64,000 nt of DNA from Nocardia arthritidis (GCF_011801145.1 NZ_CP046172.1:2418001-2482000); one strand, 5' to 3'. Counted from the stretch's first letter, positions 46,585-56,309 are shown. Translations and numbers: made by a program. Notes: a model not told the origin generated them from the letters alone.

Positions 46585-47346
46585 ATGGAATTCGGATTGA
46601 AGGATCGGACCGTGCTGGTCACCGGGGCGACCGGTGGCATCGGACAGGCCGTTGCGCGGGCGTTCGCCGCGCAGGGGGCGCGGGTCGCGCTCACCTACCA
46701 CGCCAACGCCGACGTCGCCGCACGACTGGCCGACGAATTGGGCGGCGCCGAAGGCCGCGCACTGGCCGTCCGGTACGCGCTGGAGGACCCGGACTCGATC
46801 GAGACGGCACTGGCCACCGTGACCGAGCACTGGGGCGGACTGGATGTGCTCGTGGCGAACGCGATCCGCTGGGGGGTGCGCCGCCCGGCGGACAAGTTGT
46901 TCGAAGACGTTCCGGCCGAGCAGTGGGAATCGTTTCTCCGGCAGAACCTTCCACCGACCCTGCGGACGGTGCAGCTGGCCGTGCCGGGTATGCGGACACG
47001 CGGCTGGGGCCGGATCGTCCTGGTGTCCTCGCACGTGGCCGTGGACGGGTACCGGGGGCAGGAGTTCTACGGCGCGGCGAAGGCGGGGTTGCACGGGTTC
47101 GCCAGGAGTCTGGCGTGGGACGTCGGACGCGACGGGGTGCTGGTGAATGTGGTCGCGCCAGGGCTCACCGCGACCGAACGGGTCCGCAACGGGCTCCCGG
47201 CGCAGATACGCGAGCAGGAGTCCGGGCGCACCCCCACCGGCAGGCTCAGCTCACCCGAGGACGTGGCGGCCGCCATCGTCTTCCTGGGGTCGGCGGCGAA
47301 CGGCAACATCAGCGGTGAGCAGCTCACCGTCGCAGGCGGCAGGTGA
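46585..47346 (+). CDS. Short-chain dehydrogenase/reductase (canonical active site)
   Basis: A 253-residue SDR: cofactor motif TGATGGIG, Ser in VLVSSHVAV, and Tyr-Lys in YGAAK. It resembles FabG and polyketide ketoreductases, so reduction of a keto group on the polyketide is likely. Because the only ketoreductase-like trace elsewhere is a remnant, this is the best complete ketoreductase candidate in the window. It lies 21 bp after the hydroxylase. Confidence 0.92.
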   Translation: MEFGLKDRTVLVTGATGGIGQAVARAFAAQGARVALTYHANADVAARLADELGGAEGRALAVRYALEDPDSIETALATVTEHWGGLDVLVANAIRWGVRRPADKLFEDVPAEQWESFLRQNLPPTLRTVQLAVPGMRTRGWGRIVLVSSHVAVDGYRGQEFYGAAKAGLHGFARSLAWDVGRDGVLVNVVAPGLTATERVRNGLPAQIREQESGRTPTGRLSSPEDVAAAIVFLGSAANGNISGEQLTVAGGR

Positions 47347-47479
47347 TGGCGTCGTTCCATCGGCGCTCCAACGGGAGTGGAACGGGACTGGCGAGAGTCG
47401 GTTCGGACGGGCCGACACCCGCCCGGCGCACGGCGTTCGGGACATATTCGATGACCGATCGGCAGGAATGAGGCATGCG

Positions 47480-48535
47480 ATGACAGCGAACATCCAAGAC
47501 ACCCCGGCGGCGGTGGCCCGCTCGCTCGTCCGGTTGAACAACGGCTATGCCGAGGCGGCCGTGCTGCACAGCGCGGTCGAGCTCGGACTGTTCGAGCAGT
47601 TGGCTTCCGGACCGGCCGATATCGGGGAACTCATGGACCGGCTGCGGCTGCATCCGCGACTTGTGCGTGACTTCCTCGACGCCCTCGTGGGATTGGGTCT
47701 GTTGGAGAAGGACGAGGGCCGATACAGCAATAGCTCGCCGGTGACGCAGTTCCTGCTGCCGACCTCGCCCTTCTACCTGGGCGGGGTGATGACGCGCAGC
47801 AGCAGCCACCACTACCGGATGTGGGGGAGGCTGACCGAGGCGCTGCGCGACGGCCAACCGAAATCCGACGGGCTCGGCGGAAAGAACGCGTTCAAGGACA
47901 AGTACGCCGATACGGAAGTCACCCGGCAGTTCCTGGCGCATATGGATTCCTACAACGGGTACGCCGGCCCACAGATCGCGCAGCGCCTGGACTGGACTCG
48001 ATTTCGATCCTTCGTCGATTGCGGCGGCGCACGAGGAAATCTCGCGGCGCAGCTCGTCACGGCCCATCCCCATTTGACCGCGGGCGTATTCGACCTCCCG
48101 GCATTGCGGCCGTACTTCGACGAGCACATGGCGCGGCTCGGGCTCGGTGACTCGGTGACCTTCCACGGCGGAGATTTCTTCGTCGACCCGCTGCCGCGGA
48201 CGGATGTCCTGATTCTCGGCCACGTGCTGCACGACTGGCCCGAGGAGAACCGCCGGCTGCTGTTGAAGCGCGCGTGGGCGGCCGTAGCTCCCGGTGGCGC
48301 TGTGGTGATCTACGACCAGATGCTCGACGCCGATCGATCCGATCCGCACAAACTGCTGGCCAGCCTGAACGTCCGGCTGGTCCGGGAGGGCGGGTCCGAG
48401 TACACGGCGGCCGAATGCGCGGACTGGGCCGAGGCGGCCGGTTTCCAGGTCACCCAGGTGGTCGAGCTGGAAACGATCGGCCGGGACACCATGGTCGTCG
48501 CGGAGCGGCCCGCGGCCGAAGGCGCCGGAGCATGA
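47480..48535 (+). CDS. O-methyltransferase (acetylserotonin/polyketide type)
   Basis: A 351-residue SAM-dependent methyltransferase with an N-terminal dimerisation/winged-helix domain (residues 15-95) and a C-terminal catalytic domain: FVDCGGARGNL for SAM, then LGHVLHDWPEENRRLLLKRA. Relatives methylate phenolic hydroxyls of aromatic polyketides. GAGG lies 6 nt before ATG 47480; an in-frame ATG at 47468 is possible. Its stop overlaps the ATG of the next SDR. Confidence 0.92.
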   Translation: MTANIQDTPAAVARSLVRLNNGYAEAAVLHSAVELGLFEQLASGPADIGELMDRLRLHPRLVRDFLDALVGLGLLEKDEGRYSNSSPVTQFLLPTSPFYLGGVMTRSSSHHYRMWGRLTEALRDGQPKSDGLGGKNAFKDKYADTEVTRQFLAHMDSYNGYAGPQIAQRLDWTRFRSFVDCGGARGNLAAQLVTAHPHLTAGVFDLPALRPYFDEHMARLGLGDSVTFHGGDFFVDPLPRTDVLILGHVLHDWPEENRRLLLKRAWAAVAPGGAVVIYDQMLDADRSDPHKLLASLNVRLVREGGSEYTAAECADWAEAAGFQVTQVVELETIGRDTMVVAERPAAEGAGA

Positions 48536-49296
48536 ACAACTCCGACGACGGTGCGCTCGGTCTGGCGGGCAAGGTCGCCGTGGTGACCGGCGGCAGCCGG
48601 GGTCTCGGGGCGGCGATCGCCCGCAAACTCTGCGCGTGCGGTTGCGACGTACTGCTCAATTACGCCAACGACGACGACGCGGCCGCACGGCTGGTGGCCG
48701 AACTCGACGAGTCGAAGGGCACCGCGTTCGCCGTCAAAGGCGATATCCGCCGGGCCGACGGCCTGGCCGGTGTGCTCGACGCGGTGCGCGGCAGGCACGG
48801 ACGAGTGGACGTCTTCGTGCACAATGTCGCGACCTGGCAGCCGATGTCCGCGGTGGGCGCGGTGGCCGAGGACCTACACGCGGATATCGCCACCGCGGTG
48901 GATCCGCTCATCCGCGCTGCCGGGCCACTGGCCGGGCTGATGCCGGCGGGCGGCCGGATCATCGCGGTATCCAGCAACGGCGCCCGGTCGGTCATCCCCC
49001 GTTACGTCAGCCTGGGACTGGCGAAAGCGGCGTTGGAGGCGCTGGTCCGATACCTCGCCGTCGAACTGGCCGATCGCGGCATCGCGGTGAACGCGGTGTC
49101 GACGGCGAAAATCGACAAGGGCCCGGGGAGCGGCGATCCGGGAATGCTCGCGGCGCTGGCCGCTCGGACACCCGCCGGACGCCTGACCAGGCCGACGGAC
49201 ATCGCCGATGTCGTGGCGCTGCTGTGCACCGCCGAAGCCGCGTGGATCCACGGTCAGGTCATCACCGCCGACGGTGGGTTGAGTTTGCGGGCTTAG
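48532..49296 (+). CDS. SDR with enoyl-reductase-type Tyr-x6-Lys active site
   Basis: A 254-residue Rossmann protein (TGGSRGLG cofactor motif). The active site reads YVSLGLAK, that is Tyr158-x6-Lys165, the spacing of FabI/FabL enoyl-ACP reductases, not the Tyr-x3-Lys of classical SDRs. The segment LAKAALEALVRYLAVELADR is also like FabI/FabL. It may reduce an enone or quinone double bond of the polyketide. The ATG overlaps the methyltransferase stop. Confidence 0.85.
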   Translation: MNNSDDGALGLAGKVAVVTGGSRGLGAAIARKLCACGCDVLLNYANDDDAAARLVAELDESKGTAFAVKGDIRRADGLAGVLDAVRGRHGRVDVFVHNVATWQPMSAVGAVAEDLHADIATAVDPLIRAAGPLAGLMPAGGRIIAVSSNGARSVIPRYVSLGLAKAALEALVRYLAVELADRGIAVNAVSTAKIDKGPGSGDPGMLAALAARTPAGRLTRPTDIADVVALLCTAEAAWIHGQVITADGGLSLRA

Positions 49297-49317
49297 CCGC
49301 TGTCAGAGGGAACGAGA

Positions 49318-50538
49318 ATGCACCAGACGGAGACCGACTTCTGTGTAGTAGGCGGCGGGCCCGCGGGACTCACCGCGGCGCTGCTCCTGCTGCGGTCCGG
49401 CGCCGGCGTCACGCTGCTGGAGCGCAGCCGCACCCTGGACCGGGAGTACCGCGGCGAGATCCTGCAACCCGGCGCGCTCGCCCTGCTCGATCAGCTGGGG
49501 GTGCTCGAAGGCGCGCGGGATCGGGGCGCATATGAGCTCACTCGATTTCAGCTCATCGAGCGGGGCAAACCCTCGCTGGACATCGACTATCGGGCGCTAC
49601 CCGGCCCGTACAACTACCTGCTGAGCCTGCCGCAGCGGCATCTTCTGGCCGAACTGCTGCTGCGGTGCGAGAAGTACGAGCGATTCGAGAATCTGGCAGG
49701 GCACCGCGCGAACGGTCTCGTCATCGACGACGGCCGTATCCGCGGTGTGGTCACCAACGCCGATCACACCGTGCTCGCACACTGCGTGCTCGGCGCGGAC
49801 GGCCGGTACTCGAAGGTTCGGCGGCTGGCCGGGATCGAGGAGCACAGACAGGATGTCTTCGATCTCGATGTGCTGTGGTTCAAGATTCCGGTGGGCGACC
49901 TTCCGGTGCCCCATGCGCGGATCTTCCGCGGTGACGGTAATCCGGTGCTGGCCTACAAGGCTTTTCCGGGCAACCTGCAGCTCGGTTGGACGCTTCCGCA
50001 CGGACGCTACCGTGATATCGCCGCGCGTGGCATCGACCATGTGCGTACGGCGATCGCCGCGGTCGTACCCGGCTACGCCGACCTCGTCCGCGAGCACCTG
50101 AACGATCTGAGCGACCTCACCCTGCTCGACGTCTTCGCGGCGGAGGCCGACCGCTGGGTCGAGGACGGGCTGATGCTGATCGGCGACAGCGCGCACACCC
50201 ACAGCCCATTGGGTGCGCAAGGCATCAATCTCGCCATTCAGGATGCCGTTGTGGCACATCCGATTCTGATCGACTCACTGCGTCGACGCGACTTCTCCGC
50301 GACCCTGCTCGATCGCTTCCCCCGGCGGCGCGGACCCGATATCGCGGCGGTCCGGCGCACACAGGTGATGCAGAGCAAGGGGATGCTCTCGTCGAGCCGG
50401 TTCGGCGCGTTCGTCCGGCCGAAGGCGATGAAGGTCATGCGTCGCACCCCCGTCTTCCGGAGGATCACCCGCGGCATCGCATTCGGGAATCCGTCGATTC
50501 GCGTGGCGACCGAACTTTTCCACACCGACCAGCGTTAG
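49318..50538 (+). CDS. FAD-dependent monooxygenase (second)
   Basis: A 406-residue class A flavoprotein: GGGPAGLTAA dinucleotide motif, LGADGRYSKVR (DG motif) and MLIGDSAHTHSPLGAQGINLA (GD motif). It is shorter than the first hydroxylase and lacks the C-terminal thioredoxin-like domain. The segment GEILQPGALALLDQLG is shared with PHBH-fold enzymes active on quinones. A second hydroxylation or an oxidative ring opening are possible. It lies between the SDR and cyclase genes on the same strand. Confidence 0.92.
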   Translation: MHQTETDFCVVGGGPAGLTAALLLLRSGAGVTLLERSRTLDREYRGEILQPGALALLDQLGVLEGARDRGAYELTRFQLIERGKPSLDIDYRALPGPYNYLLSLPQRHLLAELLLRCEKYERFENLAGHRANGLVIDDGRIRGVVTNADHTVLAHCVLGADGRYSKVRRLAGIEEHRQDVFDLDVLWFKIPVGDLPVPHARIFRGDGNPVLAYKAFPGNLQLGWTLPHGRYRDIAARGIDHVRTAIAAVVPGYADLVREHLNDLSDLTLLDVFAAEADRWVEDGLMLIGDSAHTHSPLGAQGINLAIQDAVVAHPILIDSLRRRDFSATLLDRFPRRRGPDIAAVRRTQVMQSKGMLSSSRFGAFVRPKAMKVMRRTPVFRRITRGIAFGNPSIRVATELFHTDQR

Positions 50539-50550
50539 AAGGTACTCATC

Positions 50551-51324
50551 GTGCGCCTGATCGACATCTCGTCACCGGTCGATGCCTCGCTCTTCGAACC
50601 CGACCCGGTAGAGCACCGGATACTGACCCCCGCCGAAGGGGCACGGCATATGAGCGAGGAGATGCTGACCCACCTCGGGATCGAGTTCTCCCCGGATGAG
50701 CTGCCCGACCAGGAGTTCCTTTCCCTCGACACGCTGACCCTGACCACCCACACCGGAACCCATGTCGATGCCCCGTCGCACTACGGCACGCGAGCGTCCT
50801 ACGGGGTGCCGCGCAATATCGACGAAATGCCGCTGGACTGGTTCTACCGCGCCGCCGTCGTCCTCGACCTGACCGACGCCGAGGTGGGCGCGGTGGGCGC
50901 GGACCGGATCGAGAAGGCACTGGTGCTCGCCGATTACACACCCGACCCGTTGGATATCGTGCTGCTGCACACAGGCGCGTCGCGGTGGGCGGGCACCCAG
51001 CGGTACTTCACCCACTTCACCGGGATCGACGACACCGCGGTGCACCTCCTACTGGATATGGGGGTACGGGTGATCGGAACCGACGCGTTCAGTCTGGACG
51101 CGCCGTTCGGCAATATGATCGAGCGCTACCGGGAAAGCGGGGACCGCTCGGTGTTGTGGCCCGCGCACTTCGTGGGCAGGGAACGGGAGTACTGCCAGAT
51201 CGAACGGCTGGCCAATCTCGAACAGCTACCGCGACCGCACGGCTTCAGCGTCGCCTGTTTCCCGGTCAAGATCGCGGGCGCGGGTGCCGGTTGGGCGCGG
51301 GCGGTGGCGATCGTCGACGGCTGA
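50551..51324 (+). CDS. Cyclase family protein (PF04199, kynurenine-formamidase-like fold)
   Basis: A 257-residue protein with the metal-binding signature HTGTHVDAPSHYG. In type II polyketide loci this family contributes to late ring closure; elsewhere it hydrolyses N-formylkynurenine. The location supports a cyclisation or lactone-related role. Start GTG 50551, 12 bp after the FAD monooxygenase. It is the last gene of the nine-gene run, followed by a strong hairpin. Confidence 0.9.
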   Translation: MRLIDISSPVDASLFEPDPVEHRILTPAEGARHMSEEMLTHLGIEFSPDELPDQEFLSLDTLTLTTHTGTHVDAPSHYGTRASYGVPRNIDEMPLDWFYRAAVVLDLTDAEVGAVGADRIEKALVLADYTPDPLDIVLLHTGASRWAGTQRYFTHFTGIDDTAVHLLLDMGVRVIGTDAFSLDAPFGNMIERYRESGDRSVLWPAHFVGREREYCQIERLANLEQLPRPHGFSVACFPVKIAGAGAGWARAVAIVDG

Positions 51325-51351
51325 ATGCCCGGCCGCAAAAGTCCGCCGCGG

Positions 51352-51396
51352 CAACGGGTCTCGGCTCCGCCCGGTAGGCGGGGCCGAGACCCGTTG
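51352..51396. terminator. Long bidirectional terminator hairpin
   Basis: A 20-bp stem, perfect except for one T-G wobble, starts CAACGGGTCTCGGC and closes a CGGTA loop (51372-51376). It lies between the plus-strand tailoring run and the minus-strand minimal PKS genes. Confidence 0.92.
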
Positions 51397-51416
51397 TGGG
51401 AATCGGCATCTGGGGA

Positions 51417-51680
51417 TCAGACCCGCTGCCGCGCCAGGTGCTGGTTCACCAGGGTGATGAAGGCCCCCGGGGTCTGTACTTCGGTGAGTTCCTCCTCCGG
51501 CAGCGATACCCCGAATTCGCGGGATACGCAGTTGTTCGTTTCCAACAACGCGAGTGAGTCGTAGCCGAGGTCTACGAAATCGACATCGAGGATGTCGTCG
51601 GCATCGAGCCCGGTCGAATCGTCCTCGCCCGCGCACTGCCGGATGATGCGCCTGAGGTCGTCCAATGTGAATGTCCGCAT
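51417..51680 (-). CDS. Type II PKS acyl carrier protein
   Basis: An 87-residue ACP with the phosphopantetheine Ser42 in LGYDSLALLE and the length usual for type II PKS ACPs. It carries the growing poly-beta-keto chain. It is the last of the three minimal PKS genes on the minus strand, 58 bp after the chain length factor. Confidence 0.96.
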   Translation of the reverse strand: MRTFTLDDLRRIIRQCAGEDDSTGLDADDILDVDFVDLGYDSLALLETNNCVSREFGVSLPEEELTEVQTPGAFITLVNQHLARQRV

Positions 51681-51738
51681 GCTATTTGTTACCTAATCAC
51701 TTGTAGGGGTAGGGGTTTCATGATGGTGACGCGGCCGG

Positions 51739-52956
51739 TCACGACGGTTTCTTGAGCACCATCGCCGAATTGAACCCACCCCAGCCGCGGGCCAGCACCA
51801 AGGCGGTGCGTACCGCGATACGGCGTGGTGCGTCCGTCACCAGATCCAATTCGTATTTCGCCGCGGGCTGCCCGATATTGATGCTCGGTGGAATCACTCC
51901 GTCCCGAATGGACAGCGCGGCCGTGGCCAGGTCGAGCGCGGCGCCGCCGGAATAGAGCCGTCCGGTCATGGTCTTCGGCGCCGTCACCGGGACCGCGTGC
52001 GGGCCGAAAATCTTCGCGAGCGCGAGCGCCTCGACCTGGTCCAGTTCCGGTACCCCGGCCGCGTCGGCGAACACCACGTCCACGTCGTCGGCTCCGAGCC
52101 CCGCATCGGCGAGCGCAAGCTCGGCGGCCCGGCGCAACCCCGGCTCCCGCTCGGAGGCGGGCGGCGGGTCGAAGGTCGAACCGTAACCCGCTATTTCGGC
52201 GTATCCTCCCGCACCGCGCGCACGAGCGCGGCCGGCGTCCTCGACCACCAGCATCGCCCCGCCTTCGCCCGGCACATATCCGCACGCCTCGGCACTGAAC
52301 GGGAGGTATGCGCGCCGGGGGTCGGGGCTCGGGCTGAGTCGGCCGGTCGCCAATTGCGCCGCCCAGCCGTACGGGGAGAGCGAGCCGTCCACTCCGCCGG
52401 TGAGGACCAGTTTGGCGCCCTTGCGAACCGCTCTTCTGGCGTGAGCCACCGCGTCGATACCGCCGGCCTGGTCACCGACGAAGACGCTCATCGGGCCGCG
52501 TAGGTCGTGACGTATCGATATCTGTCCCGAATTGACCGCGTAGAACCATGCGAACGACATGTACGTGCTGACGTGACTCGGGCCCTGGCGCCACAGCTTC
52601 TCGAGTTCGCGTTGGCCGAACTCGAATCCGCCCGAGGCGGCCGAGGTCGTCACGGCCATCTCGAAGGGGGACAGGCCGCCGAGGTCCGCGCCGGAATCGG
52701 CGACGGCCCATTCGGCGGCGACAAGGGAGAGTTGGGTCATCCGATCGGTCTGGGCGATCAACCTGGTCGGCAGATGGTCGGCGACGGCGAATCCGGGAAT
52801 CTCACCGGCCAGCCGCATCGGATACTGGTCGGGATCGAACCTGGTCAGCTTTCCGATGCCGTTGACGCCGCTCAACGTGGCTGTCCAGAACGCGTCGGTG
52901 CCCAGTCCGTTCGGCGCGGTAACGCCGATGCCAGTTACCAGTGCCGTCGGTGTCAT
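51739..52956 (-). CDS. Type II PKS ketosynthase beta subunit (chain length factor)
   Basis: A 405-residue KS-fold protein. The active-site Cys is replaced by Gln163 in VFVGDQAGGIDA, the hallmark of chain length factors. It pairs with KS-alpha and sets chain length. The ATG at 52956 overlaps the KS-alpha stop (ATGA). The frame is also open through KS-alpha, but that part is not coding in this frame. Confidence 0.97.
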   Translation of the reverse strand: MTPTALVTGIGVTAPNGLGTDAFWTATLSGVNGIGKLTRFDPDQYPMRLAGEIPGFAVADHLPTRLIAQTDRMTQLSLVAAEWAVADSGADLGGLSPFEMAVTTSAASGGFEFGQRELEKLWRQGPSHVSTYMSFAWFYAVNSGQISIRHDLRGPMSVFVGDQAGGIDAVAHARRAVRKGAKLVLTGGVDGSLSPYGWAAQLATGRLSPSPDPRRAYLPFSAEACGYVPGEGGAMLVVEDAGRARARGAGGYAEIAGYGSTFDPPPASEREPGLRRAAELALADAGLGADDVDVVFADAAGVPELDQVEALALAKIFGPHAVPVTAPKTMTGRLYSGGAALDLATAALSIRDGVIPPSINIGQPAAKYELDLVTDAPRRIAVRTALVLARGWGGFNSAMVLKKPS

Positions 52957-54224
52957 GCGGTCGCCCTTTCCCCCGCGGTCAGTACCATCGCGCTCTGGAA
53001 CCCGCCGAACCCACTGCCGACGGTGAGGATCGTGTTCAGGTCCTTCTCCCTCGCGACGAGCGGGACGTAGTCGAGGTCGAGCGCCGGATCGGCTTCGTTG
53101 AGATTCGCCGTCGGCGGCACAACGCCGTGGTAGCGGGCCAGTGCGCACGCGGCGATCTCGATCGAGCCCACCGCGCCGAGCGAATGCCCGATGATCGGCT
53201 TTATCGAGCTGATCGGCACGTGATAGGCGTGCGCACCGAGGCTGCGTTTGAACGCCGCGGTCTCGTGCACATCGTTCTGTTTGGTCGCGGTTCCGTGGGC
53301 GTTGACATAGTCGATCTGCTCCGCGTTTATCCGGGCCTCGGCCAATGCGGCGTCGATGGCCGAGGACATCTCCACGCCATCGGGCCGCAGCGCGGTCATG
53401 TGGTAGGCGTTGCTTCTGGAGGAGAAACCGGCGATCTCCGCGTAGATCCGGGCACCCCGCGCTCGCGCCCGTTCGAATTCCTCCAGCACGAAGATCGCCG
53501 CGCCCTCGCCGAGCACGAATCCGTTGCGGGTGCGGTCGAAGGGCCGTGCGGCGTGCGCGGGATCGTCGTTGTATGAGGAGGTCGCCTTGATCGCGTCGAA
53601 GCACGCGACGGTGACCGGGGAGATCGGCGCGTCGGTACCGCCGCTGATCATGATGTCCGCCGCGCCTTCGCGGATCAGCTCGACCGCATGTCCCACCGCG
53701 TCGAGTCCCGACGTGCAGCCATCCGACACCACGGTGACCGGCCCCTCGGCCGAGATATCGCGGGCGATCTCCGCCGCCATCGAGCTCGGTACGAAGAAGT
53801 CGTACAGGTGCGGAACCGCGTAATCGGCGTCGACCAACCAACGCCGACCGCCATTGCTGAGCACGACGTACTCGCCCTCGAGATTCATGGTGCAGCCGAC
53901 CGCGGTGCCGACGCACACTCCGGTGCGCTCGGCGGGCATGGTGTCGCGGCCCAGCCCGCTGTCGATGATCGATCGCCTGGCACACACCAACGCGAACTGG
54001 GCGGCGCGGTCGAGGCGCCTGATTTCTTGTGGGGTGAGCCCCGCCGCCGCCGGGTCGAAGTCGCATTGGGCGGCGATCCTGGAACGGAACGCGCCCGGAT
54101 CGAAGAAATCGATCTGCCGAGTCGCCGTTTCGGCGGAGCAGATGCGCTTCCAAAACTCGTCGATACCGTTTCCGCCCGGCGCCACGACCTCGATACCGGT
54201 GATGACCACTCGCCGGGAAGTCAC
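52953..54224 (-). CDS. Type II PKS ketosynthase alpha subunit
   Basis: A 423-residue ketosynthase. The triad residues are Cys170 in VVSDGCTSGLDA, His in VNAHGTATKQND and His in IIGHSLGAVG. It performs the decarboxylative condensations that build the poly-beta-keto chain. The GTG start at 54224 has only a weak ribosome binding site. It is followed by KS-beta and ACP, giving the standard minimal PKS order. Confidence 0.97.
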   Translation of the reverse strand: MTSRRVVITGIEVVAPGGNGIDEFWKRICSAETATRQIDFFDPGAFRSRIAAQCDFDPAAAGLTPQEIRRLDRAAQFALVCARRSIIDSGLGRDTMPAERTGVCVGTAVGCTMNLEGEYVVLSNGGRRWLVDADYAVPHLYDFFVPSSMAAEIARDISAEGPVTVVSDGCTSGLDAVGHAVELIREGAADIMISGGTDAPISPVTVACFDAIKATSSYNDDPAHAARPFDRTRNGFVLGEGAAIFVLEEFERARARGARIYAEIAGFSSRSNAYHMTALRPDGVEMSSAIDAALAEARINAEQIDYVNAHGTATKQNDVHETAAFKRSLGAHAYHVPISSIKPIIGHSLGAVGSIEIAACALARYHGVVPPTANLNEADPALDLDYVPLVAREKDLNTILTVGSGFGGFQSAMVLTAGERATA

Positions 54225-54494
54225 CGCGGCCCGCTTTCACTCACTCGTCCGGCCATCGTCTGTCTCCCCTGTGGTTGATATCGGTGTTCCCGCTGCCCAG
54301 CGGTCACGAGCCATCAGCATCGGCCGGGAAATTCGCAAGCCGATCGAGTCACGGTCGATCGCCCGGACGCGACCGGCTGCTCCATTCCCGCTCGAGTGAC
54401 ACCGGAATTCGCCTTGGTCAACTCACCTGGCGTCGGTTCCGCCGGTGCGTTCTCTTCGTCGGCCGTTGAGTCGGTCCCGTTCCAGTAGGTGCTG
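54225..54494. other. Divergent intergenic region between KS-alpha and epimerase
   Basis: A stretch of 270 bp presumably holding both promoters. The 18-bp motif of the NRPS half was not found here, and I see no clear palindrome. Confidence 0.5.
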
Positions 54495-55531
54495 ATGGAC
54501 AGAGAAGCGACTGCCCGAATAAGCAGCGCCGCCGTACCCGTCGCGGATTCGCCGCTCGCCGCGCGCACCAGCCCCATCGACCTGGCCGCCCTCCTCGGCC
54601 CGGCCCTGGAGCCGGCCGTACCGGTCGCGGTCTTCGGCGCGGGCGGCTTCCTCGGACGGAAGCTGGTCGCGGCGCTGCGGGCATCCGGGGTATCGACCGG
54701 ATCCTTCTTCAAATCGACGCCGTTGCCCGCTGATGGGGCGTTTTTCGACGGCTCGGCCGGTCCCGGGGTCGTCTTCTGGGTGGCCACCACGATCAATCCC
54801 GGGTTGGCGGAGCGTCATCCGGAGCGGGTCGGCTCCGATCACGAAGCCTTCCGGCGGTTGTTGGCGCGGCTCCGGGAGGCGGACCGCCCGCCGGTCGTCG
54901 TCCTGGCCAGTTCGGGCGGGGCGGTCTACTCGCCGCGCACGGCTCCGCCCTATCGGGAGGATTCGCCGTTGGGCTCGGACGTCGCCTACGGACGCGCGAA
55001 GCTGGGGCTGGAGCGGGAGCTGTTGGCGAACCGCGACAAGGTTCGGCCGGTCGTGCTCCGCATCTCCAATATGTATGGGCCCGGGCAGCGGACCGGTACC
55101 GGGCTCGGGTGGTCGCGTACTGGCTGGAGGCAGCGGCCGCGAAGCGGCCGCTGCGGGTGCTCGGCGATCCCCGCACGGTGCGGGACTACGTCTACGTCGA
55201 CGACGTCGTCGAGGTCATGGCCCGGATCCACCGGATCGCCTGCGCATCGGGGGCCGAATCGCTGCCCGATGTGCTCAATATCGGATCGGGTGTGCCGACC
55301 TCGCTGATGGACATGCTCGCGGCGGTGGTGACAACGGTGGGCGGCGTGGTTTCGGTCGAGTTCGCCGGCGGTCGTCCGTTCGACCGTTCGGATGTCTGGC
55401 TCGATGTCACCAAAGCGCGACGGTGCGTCGGCTGGTCCGCGCGTACCCCGCTGGAGCTCGGGGTTCAGCGCACTTGGGCGCATTTGACGCGGCAGCGATT
55501 GGTCAACGGACCTGATGGTCGGAACGAGTGA
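54495..55531 (+). pseudogene. NAD-dependent sugar epimerase/dehydratase, frameshifted
   Basis: The first part (54495 to about 55106) has VFGAGGFLGRKL (NAD binding), a VLASSGG segment and YGRAK (Tyr-x3-Lys) of the extended SDR family (UDP-glucose 4-epimerase type). The protein then continues one frame over as VVAYWLEAAAAKRPLRVLGD and DYVYVDDVV to a stop at 55529-55531. The break lies in GGG at 55107-55109: one extra G would restore a single product of about 345 residues. It is either a real loss or a sequence error. Intact, it would make a sugar nucleotide for glycosylation. An upstream GTG (54489) is an alternative start. Confidence 0.8.
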
Positions 55532-55547
55532 GTCGAGGAGAAGGAAA

Positions 55548-56285
55548 ATGCTGACGGAATTGATGGCCCGCGCCGGGCAAGCCGCGCTGCGGGGAACCCC
55601 GCCCAATGGCAAGGATTACTGGGCGGCGCGCTTCTGGGATCGCGAATCCGCGGAGCGGCACCCGCTCCTGGGCGATGACTTCCTCCTGCAGAAGGAGACG
55701 ATTGGCGCCTACTTGACCAGGTACGGGTGGGATCGGCGAAAGTCGATCGAATTCGCCTGTGGTACTGGCGAATTCACGGCGATGACGGCCAAGCTCACCG
55801 CGGTCGAACGGATGGTGGCCGTCGACATCTCCCAGCAGGGACTGGCGATCGCCCGCAGCCGGGTGGACCATCCGTCGGCGGAGTTCATCCACGGTGACTT
55901 CTGGGCGGATAACGCGATCGGCACCGCGGACCTCGTCATCTGCGTGGACGCCATCCACCACCTGGGCGATGTCGGGCAGGTTCTGTCCCGGATCCGTTCG
56001 TTCCTCGAACCCGGCGGAATATTCGTCGGCAATCTGTGGACCGCCGACAACTTCCACGAATTCCAGCGCAGGCGCTATGGGGCGGCGGAACACCTGGCCA
56101 GGACCGCGATGTTCCTCGGCACCGCGCTGATGATCAAATGCACCAACGGCAGGCTGCGCACCGGTTCGTATCGGACCCAGCTGCGCCGGAGCGAGGAGAC
56201 CGTTGCCATATTGCACGACGTATTCGACGCGGTCCTCGAGGTCGACACGAACCGGTACTTCATGAGCTTCGTCTGCCGGGCCTGA
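55548..56285 (+). CDS. Class I SAM-dependent methyltransferase
   Basis: A 245-residue methyltransferase: motif I IEFACGTGEFTAMTAK, acidic VVAVDIS, and ICVDAIHHLGDVGQVLSRI. The N-terminal segment GKDYWAARFWDRESAERHPL resembles methyltransferases that act on sugars or small polyketides. ATG 55548 follows GAGGAGAAGGA. A sugar N-, C- or O-methyl group is possible given the epimerase just upstream, but the substrate is not readable. Confidence 0.85.
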   Translation: MLTELMARAGQAALRGTPPNGKDYWAARFWDRESAERHPLLGDDFLLQKETIGAYLTRYGWDRRKSIEFACGTGEFTAMTAKLTAVERMVAVDISQQGLAIARSRVDHPSAEFIHGDFWADNAIGTADLVICVDAIHHLGDVGQVLSRIRSFLEPGGIFVGNLWTADNFHEFQRRRYGAAEHLARTAMFLGTALMIKCTNGRLRTGSYRTQLRRSEETVAILHDVFDAVLEVDTNRYFMSFVCRA

Positions 56286-56309
56286 CGGCCGAGGCGGCAC
56301 ACCGGCACG

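Noticed and set aside
51957..54240. Reading the long minus-strand frame across KS-beta and KS-alpha as one fused protein
   Set aside because: The upstream part is an out-of-frame reading of KS-alpha; the chain length factor starts at its own ATG overlapping the KS-alpha stop.
55100..55115. Programmed ribosomal frameshift in the epimerase gene
   Set aside because: No slippery heptamer or downstream hairpin is apparent; mutation or sequencing error is simpler.
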